From NCBI RefSeq assembly GCF_963678975.1, contig NC_089274.1, positions 2,220,001-2,284,000 on the forward strand: DNA of 64,000 nt, written 5' to 3'. The notes beneath the pieces were generated by a model, which saw nothing but the letters and a program-made list of their open reading frames with translations, ran no database searches and was not told the DNA's origin. The DNA is from Dysidea avara. Taxonomy: Eukaryota > Porifera > Demospongiae > Dictyoceratida > Dysideidae. How positions within the stretch are numbered: position 1 is the stretch's first letter; each line of letters begins with the position of its first letter. Made by a program: the position numbers and the translations under genes. Shown in pieces: positions 32,201-43,602 of the stretch.

Positions 32201-32654
32201 ACCTCATAGTAAAAATCTCCAACTCCCAACATCTGTGCCCAAAATCCTTTACTAGCTGCACAAGTACACACGATAACTACTACAGATTCCTACTGACTTA
32301 CAAGCAAGAGGATCTACTCCAATCCGCGCACACATTTGTTGAAACTGGGCCCTGAATTCTGGTTTACTTCTGATGTCATTCTTATGATCTGCAGCAAACT
32401 TTTCCAAATGTTTTTTGAACACTTCCACTTGACTGGTGACCTGTGTACACCGATGCAGTATCAACACAAAGAGTAGATCTGTCTTACATGAGCGAACTTC
32501 AAATCTGCAATGGCAGTGCTCTTCTCAGCGAACTTTTGCTGTAAAACAGTAAGAAACCGCACTTTGGTAATTGATACAAAATGTGTGCACTCACTTTAGC
32601 AAGTGCCTCTTTCTTAATGGCTCCGATGCCGACGTGTCTTCTCCTTCCTGCCAT
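26257..32654 (-). CDS. SNF8: SNF8/VPS22, ESCRT-II subunit (seven exons; last exon uncertain)
   Basis: Seven minus-strand exons join in phase to 215 codons: 32595-32654, 32488-32538, 32302-32440, 32203-32255, 28723-28774, 28294-28366 and 26257-26473, all GT-AG. The product begins MAGRRRHVGIGAIKKEALAK and includes KPEFRAQFQQMCARIGVDPL, SKGFWAQMLGVGDFYYE, LGVKIIEICLAAKERTGG, ARAIKKLKLLG, FAIIPVG and VQSVPGELSLDHSIVLQ, the ordered conserved blocks of SNF8 (helical N-terminus, then two winged helices). SNF8 pairs with VPS36 and two VPS25 copies in ESCRT-II and sorts ubiquitinated cargo on endosomes. Human SNF8 has about 258 residues, so roughly 40 C-terminal residues are missing here. A candidate last exon (25675-25716, acceptor CACAG) adds only 13 codons including DLVW before a stop. 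The start shares a short intergenic region with the dispanin gene. Confidence 0.93.
26824..27641 (+). mobile_element. CAGGGGTGTAGCCAGG-family element in SNF8 intron 6, with internal ORFs
   Basis: The left end CAAGGGCATAGGCAGGGG and reversed right end CAGGGGTGTAGCCAGGATTT are inverted repeats; flanks ATTTC (26819-26823) and ATTTT (27642-27646) suggest a 5-bp duplication. Two plus-strand frames stand out. One starts at ATG 27048 (MAQVKWRRTVQWSVETYYK and on) and runs to a CAG/GTTAGC donor-like site at 27152. The other is a 58-codon frame, 27235-27408, containing KFEVIDHPQEDRPGITY and ending in TAG. They do not join cleanly in phase with the splice sites visible, and match no family known to me. 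Confidence 0.6.
29898..30015. repeat. Palindrome of GTGCTTTATTG units
   Basis: GTGCTTTATTGCACCGCAAA and its reverse complement face each other about a centre near 29960, next to AATAAAGCACTC elements also seen at 29420. It lies in SNF8 intron 4. Confidence 0.75.
30130..30432. mobile_element. ~300-bp foldback MITE, second copy
   Basis: The arms begin ACAAGTATAAGGAAAAAATA and fold back around a centre near 30285 (CCCTACTGTGC). The TTAGAGTAGGGACAGT segment parallels the 21137-21433 copy, so the two are one family. It lies in SNF8 intron 4. Confidence 0.85.
31083..31732. mobile_element. TIR element with TA target (mariner-like) in SNF8 intron 4
   Basis: The left end TGTGACCGGATCTGC and reversed right end TGTGACCAGATCTGCG are inverted repeats over about 30 bp, flanked by TA on each side. 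A TA target is typical of Tc1/mariner-type elements. Internal ORFs show no D-D-D/E signature, so it is probably non-autonomous. Confidence 0.7.
31800..32060 (+). repeat. Copy of the interspersed repeat in SNF8 intron 4
   Basis: Contains GGCAGTAGAAAATTCCGT, CTGTAGCAACTTGACAG and CCAACCAATACTG in the same order as 21860-22100, ending near a TACAGTACTATCGTACTGTA palindrome. Confidence 0.6.
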
Positions 32655-32842
32655 ATTTTGGTCCCTTCTCCGCGCAGTGTCACACAGACTCGCGCATGCT
32701 ATAATAATTCCTGTTACTAGCGCTCCCCTGCCCGTGATACCACATTATTGGCTCACGCGACCCTGTGGTGAAGTCTGTGGTCTCGGGACAGCTATTATTG
32801 AGAGGTTGATTGACAAGTTGACAGCTGACTGGAAGAGTAGAG
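32655..32842. promoter_or_regulatory. Presumed bidirectional promoter, SNF8/dispanin
   Basis: 188 bp separate the divergent start codons of SNF8 (32654) and the dispanin gene (32843). The interval is richer in CpG than its surroundings and contains ATTGG (an inverted CCAAT box, about 32748). No TATA box stands in a convincing place. Bidirectionality is inferred from geometry only. Confidence 0.6.
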
Positions 32843-35800
32843 ATGTCAAATTTCACTTACACTGAAATTTCCCCTCCTCCATACAATCCCCAATTCTCGA
32901 CTTATCAACCAGTACCCCAGTACGGGACCGCCAACCAGCTTCCTTGTGAGTTTGAAATAAGCCTGTGCGCGATAATATGATTTTCACGTGGAATGGTTTT
33001 AGTCATTAAATAGCTAACTCCTACTTTGGCCACTGAGCCGGTTACTGGTGTCTAACTCAGTGTTTTGTTTTTGTTTTTTCCCGGGGTGCCTGCACCCCTT
33101 GCCACCACCCCCAGCACCAGTGTCATCACATGTGATTCTGTATCTAGAGCTCAGGAGCTATCGCAGTCTCCATCATGAACTATCAATTATCGGGAAGTAT
33201 GATTTTCGAACAGCTGCCACTCACTTCATGGAAATCTAACAGCCTAGGTTATTATACCACAAAGAACCCTAGTAGCTACCACCAAGCAACAATTAGCTAT
33301 TCTCCAATAATTAAGTATGTAGGATTAATAACGTGAGAGCTGCAGCTAATTGTATGCTTGCTCTGATAAATGCAATGTTCAAACCATAGATAGTATACCA
33401 CAGACTATCTATGTTCAAACAAAAGTATCCATTTTCGAACATTGCATTTTACTACCAGAAAACAATGCCCATTTTTTTTTTTTCAAATTTTGATATAATA
33501 TACCTGTGTTCATTAGCTATCAATGACCAAAAATCGTTTCGATATCTTTAGCATAGAGGAAGTACGAACCTTACAATTTCAGCAGGTATTCAGGTGACTT
33601 CCATATTTTATTAACCATGCCCACCAGTAGATTTTATGCTTCTGCAAGAAATGCACCAGGTCATAGATTCTTTACACCTGTGCATAAGTACAGAAACTCA
33701 AACAAGTACCTTGCACGTGTAGAAGTGTACTGTAAAGTTGATATATAGGATATTTTCATTGGTGTATTGTATTTTTAGCTCCTAGCTATAGCTACATGAA
33801 GGAGATGCATGAAAAGTGAAAAAAAAAATGAAGTAACGAGAAGCAACCTCCTGACCATCCATGTTAGTCTAGGCGACCCCAGCACAAATACCACCCTAAA
33901 AATTAAAGGGCGTTCCTTTTTCTACCCTATATGGGCACATAAATTAGCACAATGTCAACATTAGCATACTTTTGTACACGCTCTTCATTTTGCAGGCCAC
34001 CTAGACTACCATATAGGGATCAGGAGGTTGCTTCTCGTTACTTCATTTTCACACATGTAGGAGCTAAAAATACAGTACTCCGGGTTCACCAAGACTGAAT
34101 TAGGATTAAATGTTAACTAGTATATCTGCAGGTGTAGCCGACCTCCCTTGTTTCCCTACTTTTTTTTTCTATGATCCCCAATCAAACTCAAAATTTCTAA
34201 TTTTTCCTTAACTTGTTTATACATAAAAGTCAGTCATTGTTACAATTCATATAGCTGGCTAGCTAACTGTCAATTGTTGGGAAATATGATTTTCATACAG
34301 CTGTCACTCACTTCATGGAAATCTAACAGCTTAGATTATTGTACCACAAAATAGCCTACATTAAGCAGCAATTATCCTCAAATAATCAGGTATGTAGGAT
34401 TAGTAGTGTGAGAGCTGCTGCAGCAGTTAATTGTATGCTTGCTCTGATAAATGCACCATGAATACAAAACTATCCATTTTCAATCATCACATTTTTACTA
34501 CCAAAAAAACAATGCCCAATTTTTTTGCAATTTTAATATAATATGCCTGTGTTCATTAGCTATCAAATAGTTTCAATATCTAGCATAGAGAGAGTACGAA
34601 CCTTACTATTTTTGGCAGCAGGTATTTTCGGACGCCTTCTGTATTTCATTTAGCCATGCCCACCAGTAGATTTTATGCTTCTGCAAGAAATGCACCAGTG
34701 CTAAAACACAGAAACTCATAAACTACATGTGTACGACTGTACCGTGAAGTTGATATCAAGGATATTTTTTTCATTGCCCAAGGTGTCAATTCGCGGTAGC
34801 ACAATGCATGGCTTCCCTACAGTATGTTTGTGAACGGGGATCGTCCGTATTTTCCATACTGATTGCAGAGACGATTCTAACACTGTTCTTCGTTTGTAAC
34901 GCTGTGTAATGGGTTAAACATAGCTGAAAGCAAAGCGTAATGACTGCTGAACTTTTGAGCCAGTGATTGATAGTTGGGGGCGAGCAAATCATCATATTTT
35001 CATGGTGACTGGATTGTTGCAGAGGCATTTCTTCTACTGTTTTTTGTCTGTAATACTGTGTAACAGGCTGAAAATAGCTCAAAGAATGGCCACTGCACTT
35101 TCAAAGCATGGCTGGGGCACGCGTTGATGCGGTATGCGTTGGTCAGCAAAAAGAAATGGGACACAAAGGAGGACAAAGGTGAGTCCATGATGCATGCATT
35201 GTACGTACTGCGGTATGCCAAAAGGCACTTTTCGGGACGAAGCAAAGTCGAACAGTGAAAAAATCAAGCCCATAGCCTTATCTGTTATTGAGTTAAAATT
35301 CTTTTAAATTTTAATAAATTTTAATTTTAATAAATTTTGTAATAATTTAATAAATTTTAAAATTCCATTGAATAATTTTTAAAATTTTTGTAACAATTTA
35401 TTGGAAGCCTTTAGGATCATAATGAAGGAACTTTTGGGCTTGGTTATACCTAACCAATACTGCCACGGTGCCAGGATGGAGTTGTGAAGCTGGTTTTTGG
35501 GTGATTTGTTTGGCTAGGAAAACCAAATCTCCATGATCCCTAATAATTATACAGTACTACCGTACTGTATGATATATAGCTATAGGTATGCTGCCTTATG
35601 TATGGATTAAATTTTGTCATGACAACATTGCATGGATCAACATATGGGCTACTTTTACTTACAGTGGGACTCCTCTGTTCCTGTCGCCTTGGTAACAGTT
35701 AGAGATAGAGATGTACCGATCTAGTATTGGATCGGTACCAATCTCGACAATTTGAGCAAAATCAGTAGAACTGATTTTCTGTTAAAGCCACCGATTGATC

Positions 35801-38800
35801 TTTCTAATCACCATTTCTTCAAACATACTAGACTTCTATCATTTCTCTGCTTCATTTACGAAATAAGCTAAGTATAGTGCCATTTCTTCTCAGTGAAACT
35901 ACAAGAAGCCATATAAATACACTCGAGTTAGCTGTTTTAATTACTAAACTAACTTACCCTTGAGCTTACCAGAGATCCTTGGCAGAAAACAATGAATAGT
36001 GCTACACCATATCAAATAGGCTAAACTATTAGAATCTCTGCTACAACAGCCTACAAACCATTCCAGGCAAGTCTTGGTAGGAGCATGCATTAAAATATTT
36101 GTGGGTGCTGTCACTGCTGATTGTCTTGGTGGTGTCATTGAGGTCACACCACCATTGGTATTGACTCCAGTAACAATGCTGTGATCGTTATTCAACTAAC
36201 AATTGACCTAAAGCAATCAACTAACAACAAATGCTATAAGAACTACCTGTACAAGATCAGTAGATCGGTAACAAATTTCCTAGATTGGATCAGTATCGGT
36301 AAAGCTCAGAAAAGTTGAATCAGTACATCTCTAGTAACAGTCCTTAGTAGAGAGGCATAGCTACTTCTAAGTGTATGTACATTAATACAGATGGAATCAT
36401 TGATAAAAGTGTCCTGATTATCTATAAGGTTTCCACATATGAAACAAGCTATGTGTTTTACCGCTTTTAATACTTTGAATATCCGATTTCTACACAACTA
36501 CATGGTCTTTTGGATATTACTTGTAATCAAAGACTAGTGGTATCAAGAGTTCTCCACTATTTAATAATTGTTAGCTCTTGGTGATACTAATGATGTGCAT
36601 GCTATAATAATAAGTTACAGTACAGCCACATTTTCTTGGTGGAAACCATGTAGGGCATAACAAATAGTTTAGGAGTGGCCAGGCCAGGCTGTCTGTTGCC
36701 ATAGGGAAAGGCTGTAGGTTGGAGCACTTATATTTGAGCACACATCATACATCGGTTGTGTTATTTATAATAACATGTATTATGACCTTGACTGCTTATT
36801 ATATATTGCTGCAGGACATTTACTATAGAAAAACTCATATAATGCATGTAGAATTATTGCATGATTATTGATTTATCACAACTAATACAAAGTCACATAT
36901 AAGTTACACATATGCTGCATGTTAATATAAGAATATAAACCTTATAAGTCTTGCATGTAATATGGTACAATTATTGTTTTAGATCCTACAGTCTCAGAAC
37001 CACAAGGAACGCATACCAATATTACAGTAAGTATGTTTGTATCATATATGTCCATAATTGACTTTGTAGTGTCTAGTTTGTCAGCTTATGAATAGGATGG
37101 TATTACAGCTAAACTATGTAGAGACATATCTGTGGTAATTAAACTATCGACAGGAAAATATTATAAGATAAGGTGGCGGTCAGCTGTTGTGCAAATGTGC
37201 ATGGTTAGTTTAGCTACGTATGTATGCATGCCATAGTCACAAAGATACTGTTAATCATGAAATCCTCACAGAACACTATGTTGAACATGCCATTGTAAAA
37301 TCCACATTGATTATGTAACTCCACATTCTAGACCACTACACCCGCTGAGAAGTTTTTTTCCATAGCAGCTCATCGTAATAGACCAAAATTTTGAATGTTA
37401 GTCATGAATAGGTTGGAAAATGTTGCCTTGTATTACCATCATGCTGTGGTTAGGCATTTTAGCTTTTCCAAACTAAGTGCTAGTTTTGTGCATTCTTTAG
37501 TGCCAAGATTCATAGCAACATGAACACTGTTAACAATCACTGGTTGGGGACAAATATCACTTCATGTTTGTTTATAAACTTGCCTCAAGAATAGATGAAA
37601 AAGTATTCTTCATGTGCAGACATAGTCTCACCAGCCAGCCTGTATTTTTTTCTTTGTGCCTGTATTTTTCTTTGTCATTTGGTCAGAAACCAAATGATAA
37701 AAGAAAAAATACAGGCTGGCTGGCAAGACTAGTGTAGGCAGCAGATGGAGATCCATGCCTCCTTGTTGTTAGCTCTGGTACACTACAAGCTCTGTATGGA
37801 TAAAGAAATACAGTATTACAATTGTGGCCGACCACCTTAATGTCTAGACCTCAATCCTTAATAAGACACAAAAATTACATACCAATAGACTTGTGGGACT
37901 ATTGTTGTACTCTTATAGATATATTTCCTTATTACACATTGCTACATATTATCCCCACACAGTAGGAATACCTTTGAATGCACACTTCAAAGTTTGGTAA
38001 TCAGAAGTGTTCACATACCATGCTCAAAGTTGATACTATGCTTGTCTTCTTACATTGATACAAAGACATTTTATCTTGTGTTGTATATACATATTGAGAA
38101 GTGGTGTGGTGAGCTTGTATCCATACAGGTGTTTAAGAACCTTAGGAGAGCCTATTGTTTAAATGTACTTTTCATCATTCTTCTGATAAAATTATTTATG
38201 TATGGTGGGATAGATTACCAAACAGTTTATAAAAATATTATCATTAATTTCATGTCATTTCACCAGCCACAACACACTGTGTTGAGGTGTTATGATGCAA
38301 TACTTGTTAACAGATATTATGTGAAGGGATTCCATAACATGTGTTTCTATGGCTAACACTGACTGCACAGCTACACAGTCAGCCCCCAACTTCTGATAGT
38401 TTGTTCTGACTGACAGACTATGAAAAATTGTAGATGCTTCTAAAAGTATATGAAGAAGAATCTGCTTAACTCTTTAGCCCCAAATGCCACTATAGTGGCT
38501 TTAGTCCTTAAAAACGAAAGTTATTTTGTGAAAAATGCGTATTTTGGCATACAAACTTAGGCTCCTTTTACTCCATGTAGGGACCACCTATTCCTTCATT
38601 AAACTACTCATGGATTAAGGATAGATCTACAACATCATATAACTTTACTAACCTTGTATATTCCATCTCTCCTTTGTGACAGGTAGTATCGTCGTAACTA
38701 TAATTGTCTTAAAAATGGCCAAAAATTCTTTCAAACGTAGATTTGCCTTACATCACGCTCAATCGTGCTACAATGCTCGGATAAAGCTTAGGATAATATC

Positions 38801-41800
38801 CGTTAACCGCAGAGTAGTGTGGTCCAAACTGTATATTCATAGGATATTCCGTTTACGAGATATATGCATTTGAGCACATGCGTGTAACAAGAGCCACTAT
38901 AGTGGTGTTCGTGTTTAACAGAACACTTTTTGTTAACTTAGGGGCCAAAGGGATAATTATAATTAATTAATTAAAGTTAAAGTGATGAGCCTAAGAGGTA
39001 TATTTGCTATGGAGTGGAATGATAATTGTTTGTCCATAATCCTTCTATGGATAGGACAGTATACATATTTTGCAATGGAAATTGTTCATCCTATTACTTT
39101 CAATTTTTTCTATTCTTGTATATATACCATATAGCTGGTTATTTTTGAACCAGAAATTTTCATAGGAACAGTAAAATCTGAATTTCGAAGAATGCATATT
39201 TCGAAGCACAGGTGGTGGATTTCAAGCAAATAGAAATTCGTGTTGCAAATCACAAACGTACGTAGAGTCTATACATGTGCTCATTAGTTCACCTTACTGA
39301 TGGAATCAAGGATAGAATAATCCACACTTTTGCACACTGGAAAGAAGACTGAGTTATAAGTGGAGTAGTTAGCAGCCACTGGCTAGGCAATCGGCTTGAT
39401 CACAGCGTACAGTAGCAGGTGGCATGGATTCCCAACAATGGCCATTCTGGATAGTTTACTGGCTATTGATGTATTAATGATACTGTTCAACCATTATTAA
39501 TAATACTGAGCTTAAATTTGTAATGAATACACGAGCGAATACACGTTGTTCGATCATGTGAAAGCACATTATTTTTACTTGTGGGAATTTATTTTCAAAG
39601 AACAACAGGACTTAGGAATTCATTTTCAAAGAGAAAGGCCTCTGAGAAACATCCAAAAATAACAACCCTTTGAAAATAACCAGCTATATGGTACCTATTC
39701 TGAAAGAGCAAAGAGGCTGCTTGACAGTGATGATAGTTTTGGTTTGTAGATGCACATTCCTGTTAATTGTAATAGAAACAATTTTTTTCTAGCCTATATC
39801 ACTTCCATAAAATGATTTTAGCTATATATGTATATGTGGGTCAACGCAGGAAAAACGATTTTTTCATATCAACAAATTTCATGCATGTTATCTCAGATGC
39901 AAAAATTGGCAAACACGGTACAAAGGTGTTTTGCATCTCTATTAACATAAAAATTGTCATAATGGCAAAACTGTTTTTACTGTGAAGTGTAGAAACTCTA
40001 CTGATCTGGTGAAATAGTAGATGTGCCACTGGTTCCATCTTTTATTCTAAAGTGCATTTGACTAAAATAATCCCACTGATTGTTTGAGTACATGTAATTT
40101 ATGTGTGCTTGAAACTTTGAGAAGCTAATATATCTTGTGTATATACAAGAGGGCATGTAATTCCAGAAACAGTGAAATTCTAACATGACTGTAATAGTTA
40201 GAGGAAGTAGAGTAGGACATGCATTGCGTGCCACATATTATACCATTTGGTATTCACGTAAGTCTCAATAATCACAGTACAAAACCAGCAAAACGTGTGG
40301 TTCACTGGGGCTCAGTGGATATTTAGATAGTATTTTGTGTGAGCTTTGAGGAAGTGTACTTTGTATTGAAAGAGCCTTTTAATAAATGTGTAGAACAGCA
40401 TTTTTTTCCATATTTGCAGCATGAGATCCAAGTGCTCTTACAAAACAAAGTACATAACCTGCAAGAGTTTGTGAATTGTTCTCTAAATATCTAGTGAGCC
40501 CGTGTTTTTTTTTGGCTAAGAATATTAAGAGTCACATGAAATAGTGACATATAACACATGCTCTACCTCTTCTGAATACTAACTTATTATAAGCTTGAGG
40601 TCTTGACAATATCAAGTCATACCAACACCATGAAGCAACACTATGGCATGGCACAAGAGCAGAAGAATGGCAGTATAGTCTCTGTTTATTTGCTGGAATT
40701 GCTTGATCATAATGAAGCAGGTAGTAGGTATGCTATCTTTGCATAACACCTGAAATAGCAGCCCATTCTCAGTTACGTGTAAGAATGATGTAACTAACAA
40801 TATAAGCCATTCACATCAGACGTCATATTTGAGTGTATGGAGTTAAGTACGTGCTCCTTTGTTCATGGGATCATATAGCTTTTGCTTTAAGATGTTCACA
40901 GTATTGACTGTGTTGGTCATTTTTGTTCTAAGGTTATTCATTAAGCCGGAACATGTTTATTTATATAATTGGTGTTAAAAGTAATAACACTATAATAGGA
41001 TAACTCTGGAGTAGCTACTTTCAATTGGGGTGAGCCTGAGCAAACCCTACTCTGGCACTAGTGGGTAGTTGGAAAAGGTGGATATGGTCAGACACAGACA
41101 CGGACACGGATATTTTTAAAATATACTTTTACATTTACAAAACAGTTATTTTTCATACCTAACGTTGTTTTTACAGCAGCATTCACTTCCAGACCCAGGC
41201 GTCGATTTTGTTATAGCTCCTATATCCATTTATAAGCGTATGTGCGAAGGATAGACTAGCACTCTAAGACCATATAGTGTTGTATACACATGTTCTAGAA
41301 ATCTAATTCAGCGTCATAGAGATTAAGCTGGCATGTCCCAACTTAATCTTATAAAGTCAGGTCCTTGAAACCCTCAACACTTGGTATAAGCGCCTGCGCC
41401 TTATACTAAAAAGTGTAAGATTGTGGATTTGGCCTATTAAGCTAAGTTGCATAGGACATACAAGCTAATCTCTACAATTATATAACTCTGTATTAGACTT
41501 TAGAGCATGTGCACAACACTACATGGTCTTTGGCATTCTGTGGAGAGCTGGTCTAGTCCTTCGCATGTGCGCTTGTAAATGGATAAGTGCTATGACAAGA
41601 TCGACGCCCAGGTCTGGAAGCAAAGACTGCTATAAAAACAACATTTGGTATGAAAAATAACTGTTGTATAAATGTAAAAGTGCTTTTTGAAAATTTCCGT
41701 GTCTGTGTCCGCGTCCGACCATATCTGCCTTTTCCAACTACCCAGCACTAGTTGATTCAACTGTGGTACAAGCGTCACATTCTTGAATGTTTACAGTGAC

Positions 41801-43247
41801 TACCACACTATTAGTAGTTGATTTAACTGTGGTACGAGAGCCACATTCCGGAAAATTTACACTAGTAATGCGAGAGGATTGCCCAGCATGTGGCAGTTTT
41901 AATGTATGGCAAGCAATGTTGAACATGTGGAAGAGAGAGAAGAAAGGCTGAGAAGAAGGGAGCACAATAGACTCAGAAGGAAAAACAAAGCTAAGGAAGA
42001 AAGACAAGCAAAGTTTGTAAAACACAAATAGCTATTGCAACAGTACCATGGCTAATACCTTTGCCTTCAAAATACTGTAACTTGGCTAGGTGAAGAGAAT
42101 ATAATAAACTCAGATATGAAAAAACATGCAGCTGCATTGCAAATGCTGAGAAAGACTATCAGCAGCATTCTTTTATACACAAAACTGAATCCAATGAACA
42201 GAGAGAAGCAAGGTGTTTGTAATTCTATGCAAAGAGGACTGTTTGATGGGTGATTTAAGCTTTTTGGATAAAAGCTTTTTGGATGAAAGCTTAGCAACCC
42301 ACTAAGTGCAAACCCAACTTGTTTACATGTTTCTTGAATTTCTTTTGTGACCTCTTTGTTGACTACATGTAAGGAAAGAATGTTAATATTGCAACCTTAT
42401 CTATAACTATATATTATAGCAAGAGTACATAATAAAAATAGGGGACATGTTAACTATCATGCTGTATCACTGCTGTGCAGTGTGTGCACATGTGTCAAAC
42501 TTACACACCATGCTATTAGGCTCGTCCCAATAATGCTGCTTGCATATGTCTAGTTAATAAGCACGTTTTAACTTATCATGTATGTATGTGTCTATCCTTT
42601 AAGGTTGTTCAGCAGCCAGTGTGTAGTACTATAATTGTTGCAAATCGCAGACCTGAAAACTACCTTGTATTTTCTATTATCAACTTTCTATTCTGTTGTA
42701 TATGCTTTGGACTGGCAGCACTGATATATTCACTGCAGGTTAGTGCAACAAACCATCATCAGTATGTCCACCCCTAAATATGTAACCATGGTAATTAGGA
42801 ATCCACAGCACATGATGTTCTCGTCATCAAGAATGCTGTAGAGTTTAATTTATGGAATTTAATAATCAATATACTTTGAAAGTTTACTTGGGTAACTTCA
42901 ATATATCATTACTTTTACTTGTTCATCGTTAACACTAGAGATAATCATTTAAACCCTAATGAGTACACTTCATTTGGCCCTGACTGACATTTGGACATCT
43001 CACTGATACAAAACTAGTTACGTATGAGATAGTTGTATATATAACTCTTTTGTTACAGGTTGATTCACATTATACTGCTGGGAGGGTTGCACAAGCATGG
43101 GCTGCATCAAATGCTGCCAAAAAGTTGAACATTTCTGGATTTATTATTGGAACATTCTTCACCGTCATTGCCACTATTACCATTGTCGTAGTAGTTGTTA
43201 TTAACGCCAATGAAGATGATGATTATGACTACAACTATGACTACTAA
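32843..43247 (+). CDS. CD225/dispanin family (IFITM-like) protein, four exons
   Basis: Exons 32843-32945, 36983-37026, 42604-42738 and 43059-43247 join in phase (GT-AG throughout) to a 156-residue protein. The N-terminus is Pro/Tyr-rich with SPPPY at residues 10-14, a PPxY motif as in many family members. Residues 66-92 (RPENYLVFSIINFLFCCICF and on) and 119-142 form two hydrophobic segments around a small polar loop containing GRVAQAWAASNAAKKLN; this is the CD225 domain. The tail (144-156) is strongly acidic and Tyr-rich. Family members are small endosomal or plasma-membrane proteins that affect membrane fusion and trafficking; the role here is unknown. The introns (4.0, 5.6 and 0.3 kb) are packed with repeats. 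A young LTR element sits just past the stop codon, and a paralogous first exon lies at 62242. Confidence 0.93.
33061..33120 (-). mobile_element. 3'-terminal fragment of the R2-like endonuclease retroelement
   Basis: Reversed, this reads GGTGGTGGCAAGGGGTGC, then CACCCCGGG and an A-rich tail, matching the 3' end at 16795-16861. Only the extreme 3' end is present, as expected of a strongly 5'-truncated non-LTR insertion. It lies in dispanin intron 1. Confidence 0.75.
33178..33763 (+). repeat. Direct duplication, left copy (dispanin intron 1)
   Basis: Matches 34266-34777 in order, including TCACTCACTTCATGGAAATC, GTATGCTTGCTCTGATAAAT and CCCACCAGTAGATTTTATGC. Differences are mostly small indels and substitutions. 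Confidence 0.85.
33764..34080. mobile_element. Foldback element between the duplicated segments
   Basis: Outer TTTTTAGCTCC/GGAGCTAAAAA and inner TGAAGTAACGAGAAGCAACC arms are inverted, centred near 33930. No target duplication was identified. Confidence 0.7.
34266..34777 (+). repeat. Direct duplication, right copy
   Basis: Second copy of 33178-33763, starting AACTGTCAATTGTTGGGAAA. It stops at GATATTTTTTTCATTG, where the first copy meets the foldback. Confidence 0.85.
34780..35590. repeat. Interspersed repeat copy, compound
   Basis: The first part is in the reverse sense (AGGTGTCAATTCGCGGTAGC, TAACGCTGTGTAATGGG); the later part is in the forward sense with TGCGGTATGCCAAAAGGCAC, then AAATTTTAATAAATTTTA repeats and CCTAACCAATACTGCC. 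It resembles 21530-22110 and 23743-24085. Confidence 0.6.
35700..36333. mobile_element. hAT-like element with 8-bp target duplication
   Basis: The termini TAGAGATAGAGATGTACC and CAGTACATCTCTA are inverted; the flanks GTAACAGT (35692-35699 and 36334-36341) are identical 8-mers, the hAT signature. The interior has short frames but no dimerisation domain, so it is probably non-autonomous. It sits in dispanin intron 1. Confidence 0.85.
37623..37731. mobile_element. 109-bp TAGTCT foldback MITE
   Basis: TAGTCTCACCAGCCAGCCTG is inverted at the right end as CAGGCTGGCTGGCAAGACTA. The 9-bp flanks GTGCAGACA and GTGTAGGCA match at seven positions. Confidence 0.7.
38470..38952. mobile_element. piggyBac-like MITE in dispanin intron 2
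   Basis: The left end CTCTTTAGCCCCAAATG follows TTAA (38466-38469). The reversed right end CCCTTTGGCCCCTAAG is followed by ATAA. Internal CACTATAGTGGC occurs near each end. TTAA plus CCYTT-type ends are typical of piggyBac-type elements; one flank has mutated. Confidence 0.6.
39127..39691. mobile_element. TIR element with TA target in dispanin intron 2
   Basis: CCATATAGCTGGTTATTTT at the left is inverted at the right (AAAATAACCAGCTATATGG). TA flanks both sides. No coding potential is visible. Confidence 0.7.
41063..41743. mobile_element. 681-bp foldback element with 9-bp target duplication
   Basis: The ends GGGTAGTTGGAAAAGG and CCTTTTCCAACTACCC are inverted, and most of the interior folds back (GACACGGACACGG against CCGTGTCTGTGTCCGCG). 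The flanks GGCACTAGT (41054-41062) and AGCACTAGT (41744-41752) match at eight of nine positions. It lies in dispanin intron 2. Confidence 0.8.
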
Positions 43248-43387
43248 ACTAGCCATGAAATAACATTCCATACATGGTACTATTTATCTATTATCTTGTA
43301 GCTTTTCTTAACTTTATACTATCCTTGTAGTTGTTCCTTTTAGTGGTGTTTTATATATTTTGCGTATTATTAACCCCCCAATACATG

Positions 43388-43586
43388 TGTAATAGATATC
43401 ATTCAGCTTCAACAATATAACAGCTTACAATCAACTGAAGAAGAGAGAGCTGGTGACCAGCTCCAGCCTTTTTATACAATCTCTAAGGTCAAGGTTACAC
43501 ATAACAACAACAAATTAAGAGTTCTCATAACAATTCTAATTGTTCATATCTATTATTTACAGTTCTAATTATCCATATGTATTACA
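43388..43586 (-). repeat. 3' LTR of the young Ty3 element
   Basis: 199 bp with TG...CA ends, identical by eye to 49584-49782. The preceding polypurine tract, AGAGCGGGGAGA on the minus strand, lies at 43587-43598. Confidence 0.95.
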
Positions 43587-43602
43587 TCTCCCCGCTCTTA
43601 GA

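Noticed and set aside
36306..36497. Minus-strand ORF of 63 codons
   Set aside because: Starts in flanking DNA and enters a hAT-like element; composition is not protein-like.
37994..38356. 120-codon ORF in dispanin intron 2
   Set aside because: AT-driven open frame with no recognisable domain, splice logic or conserved motif.
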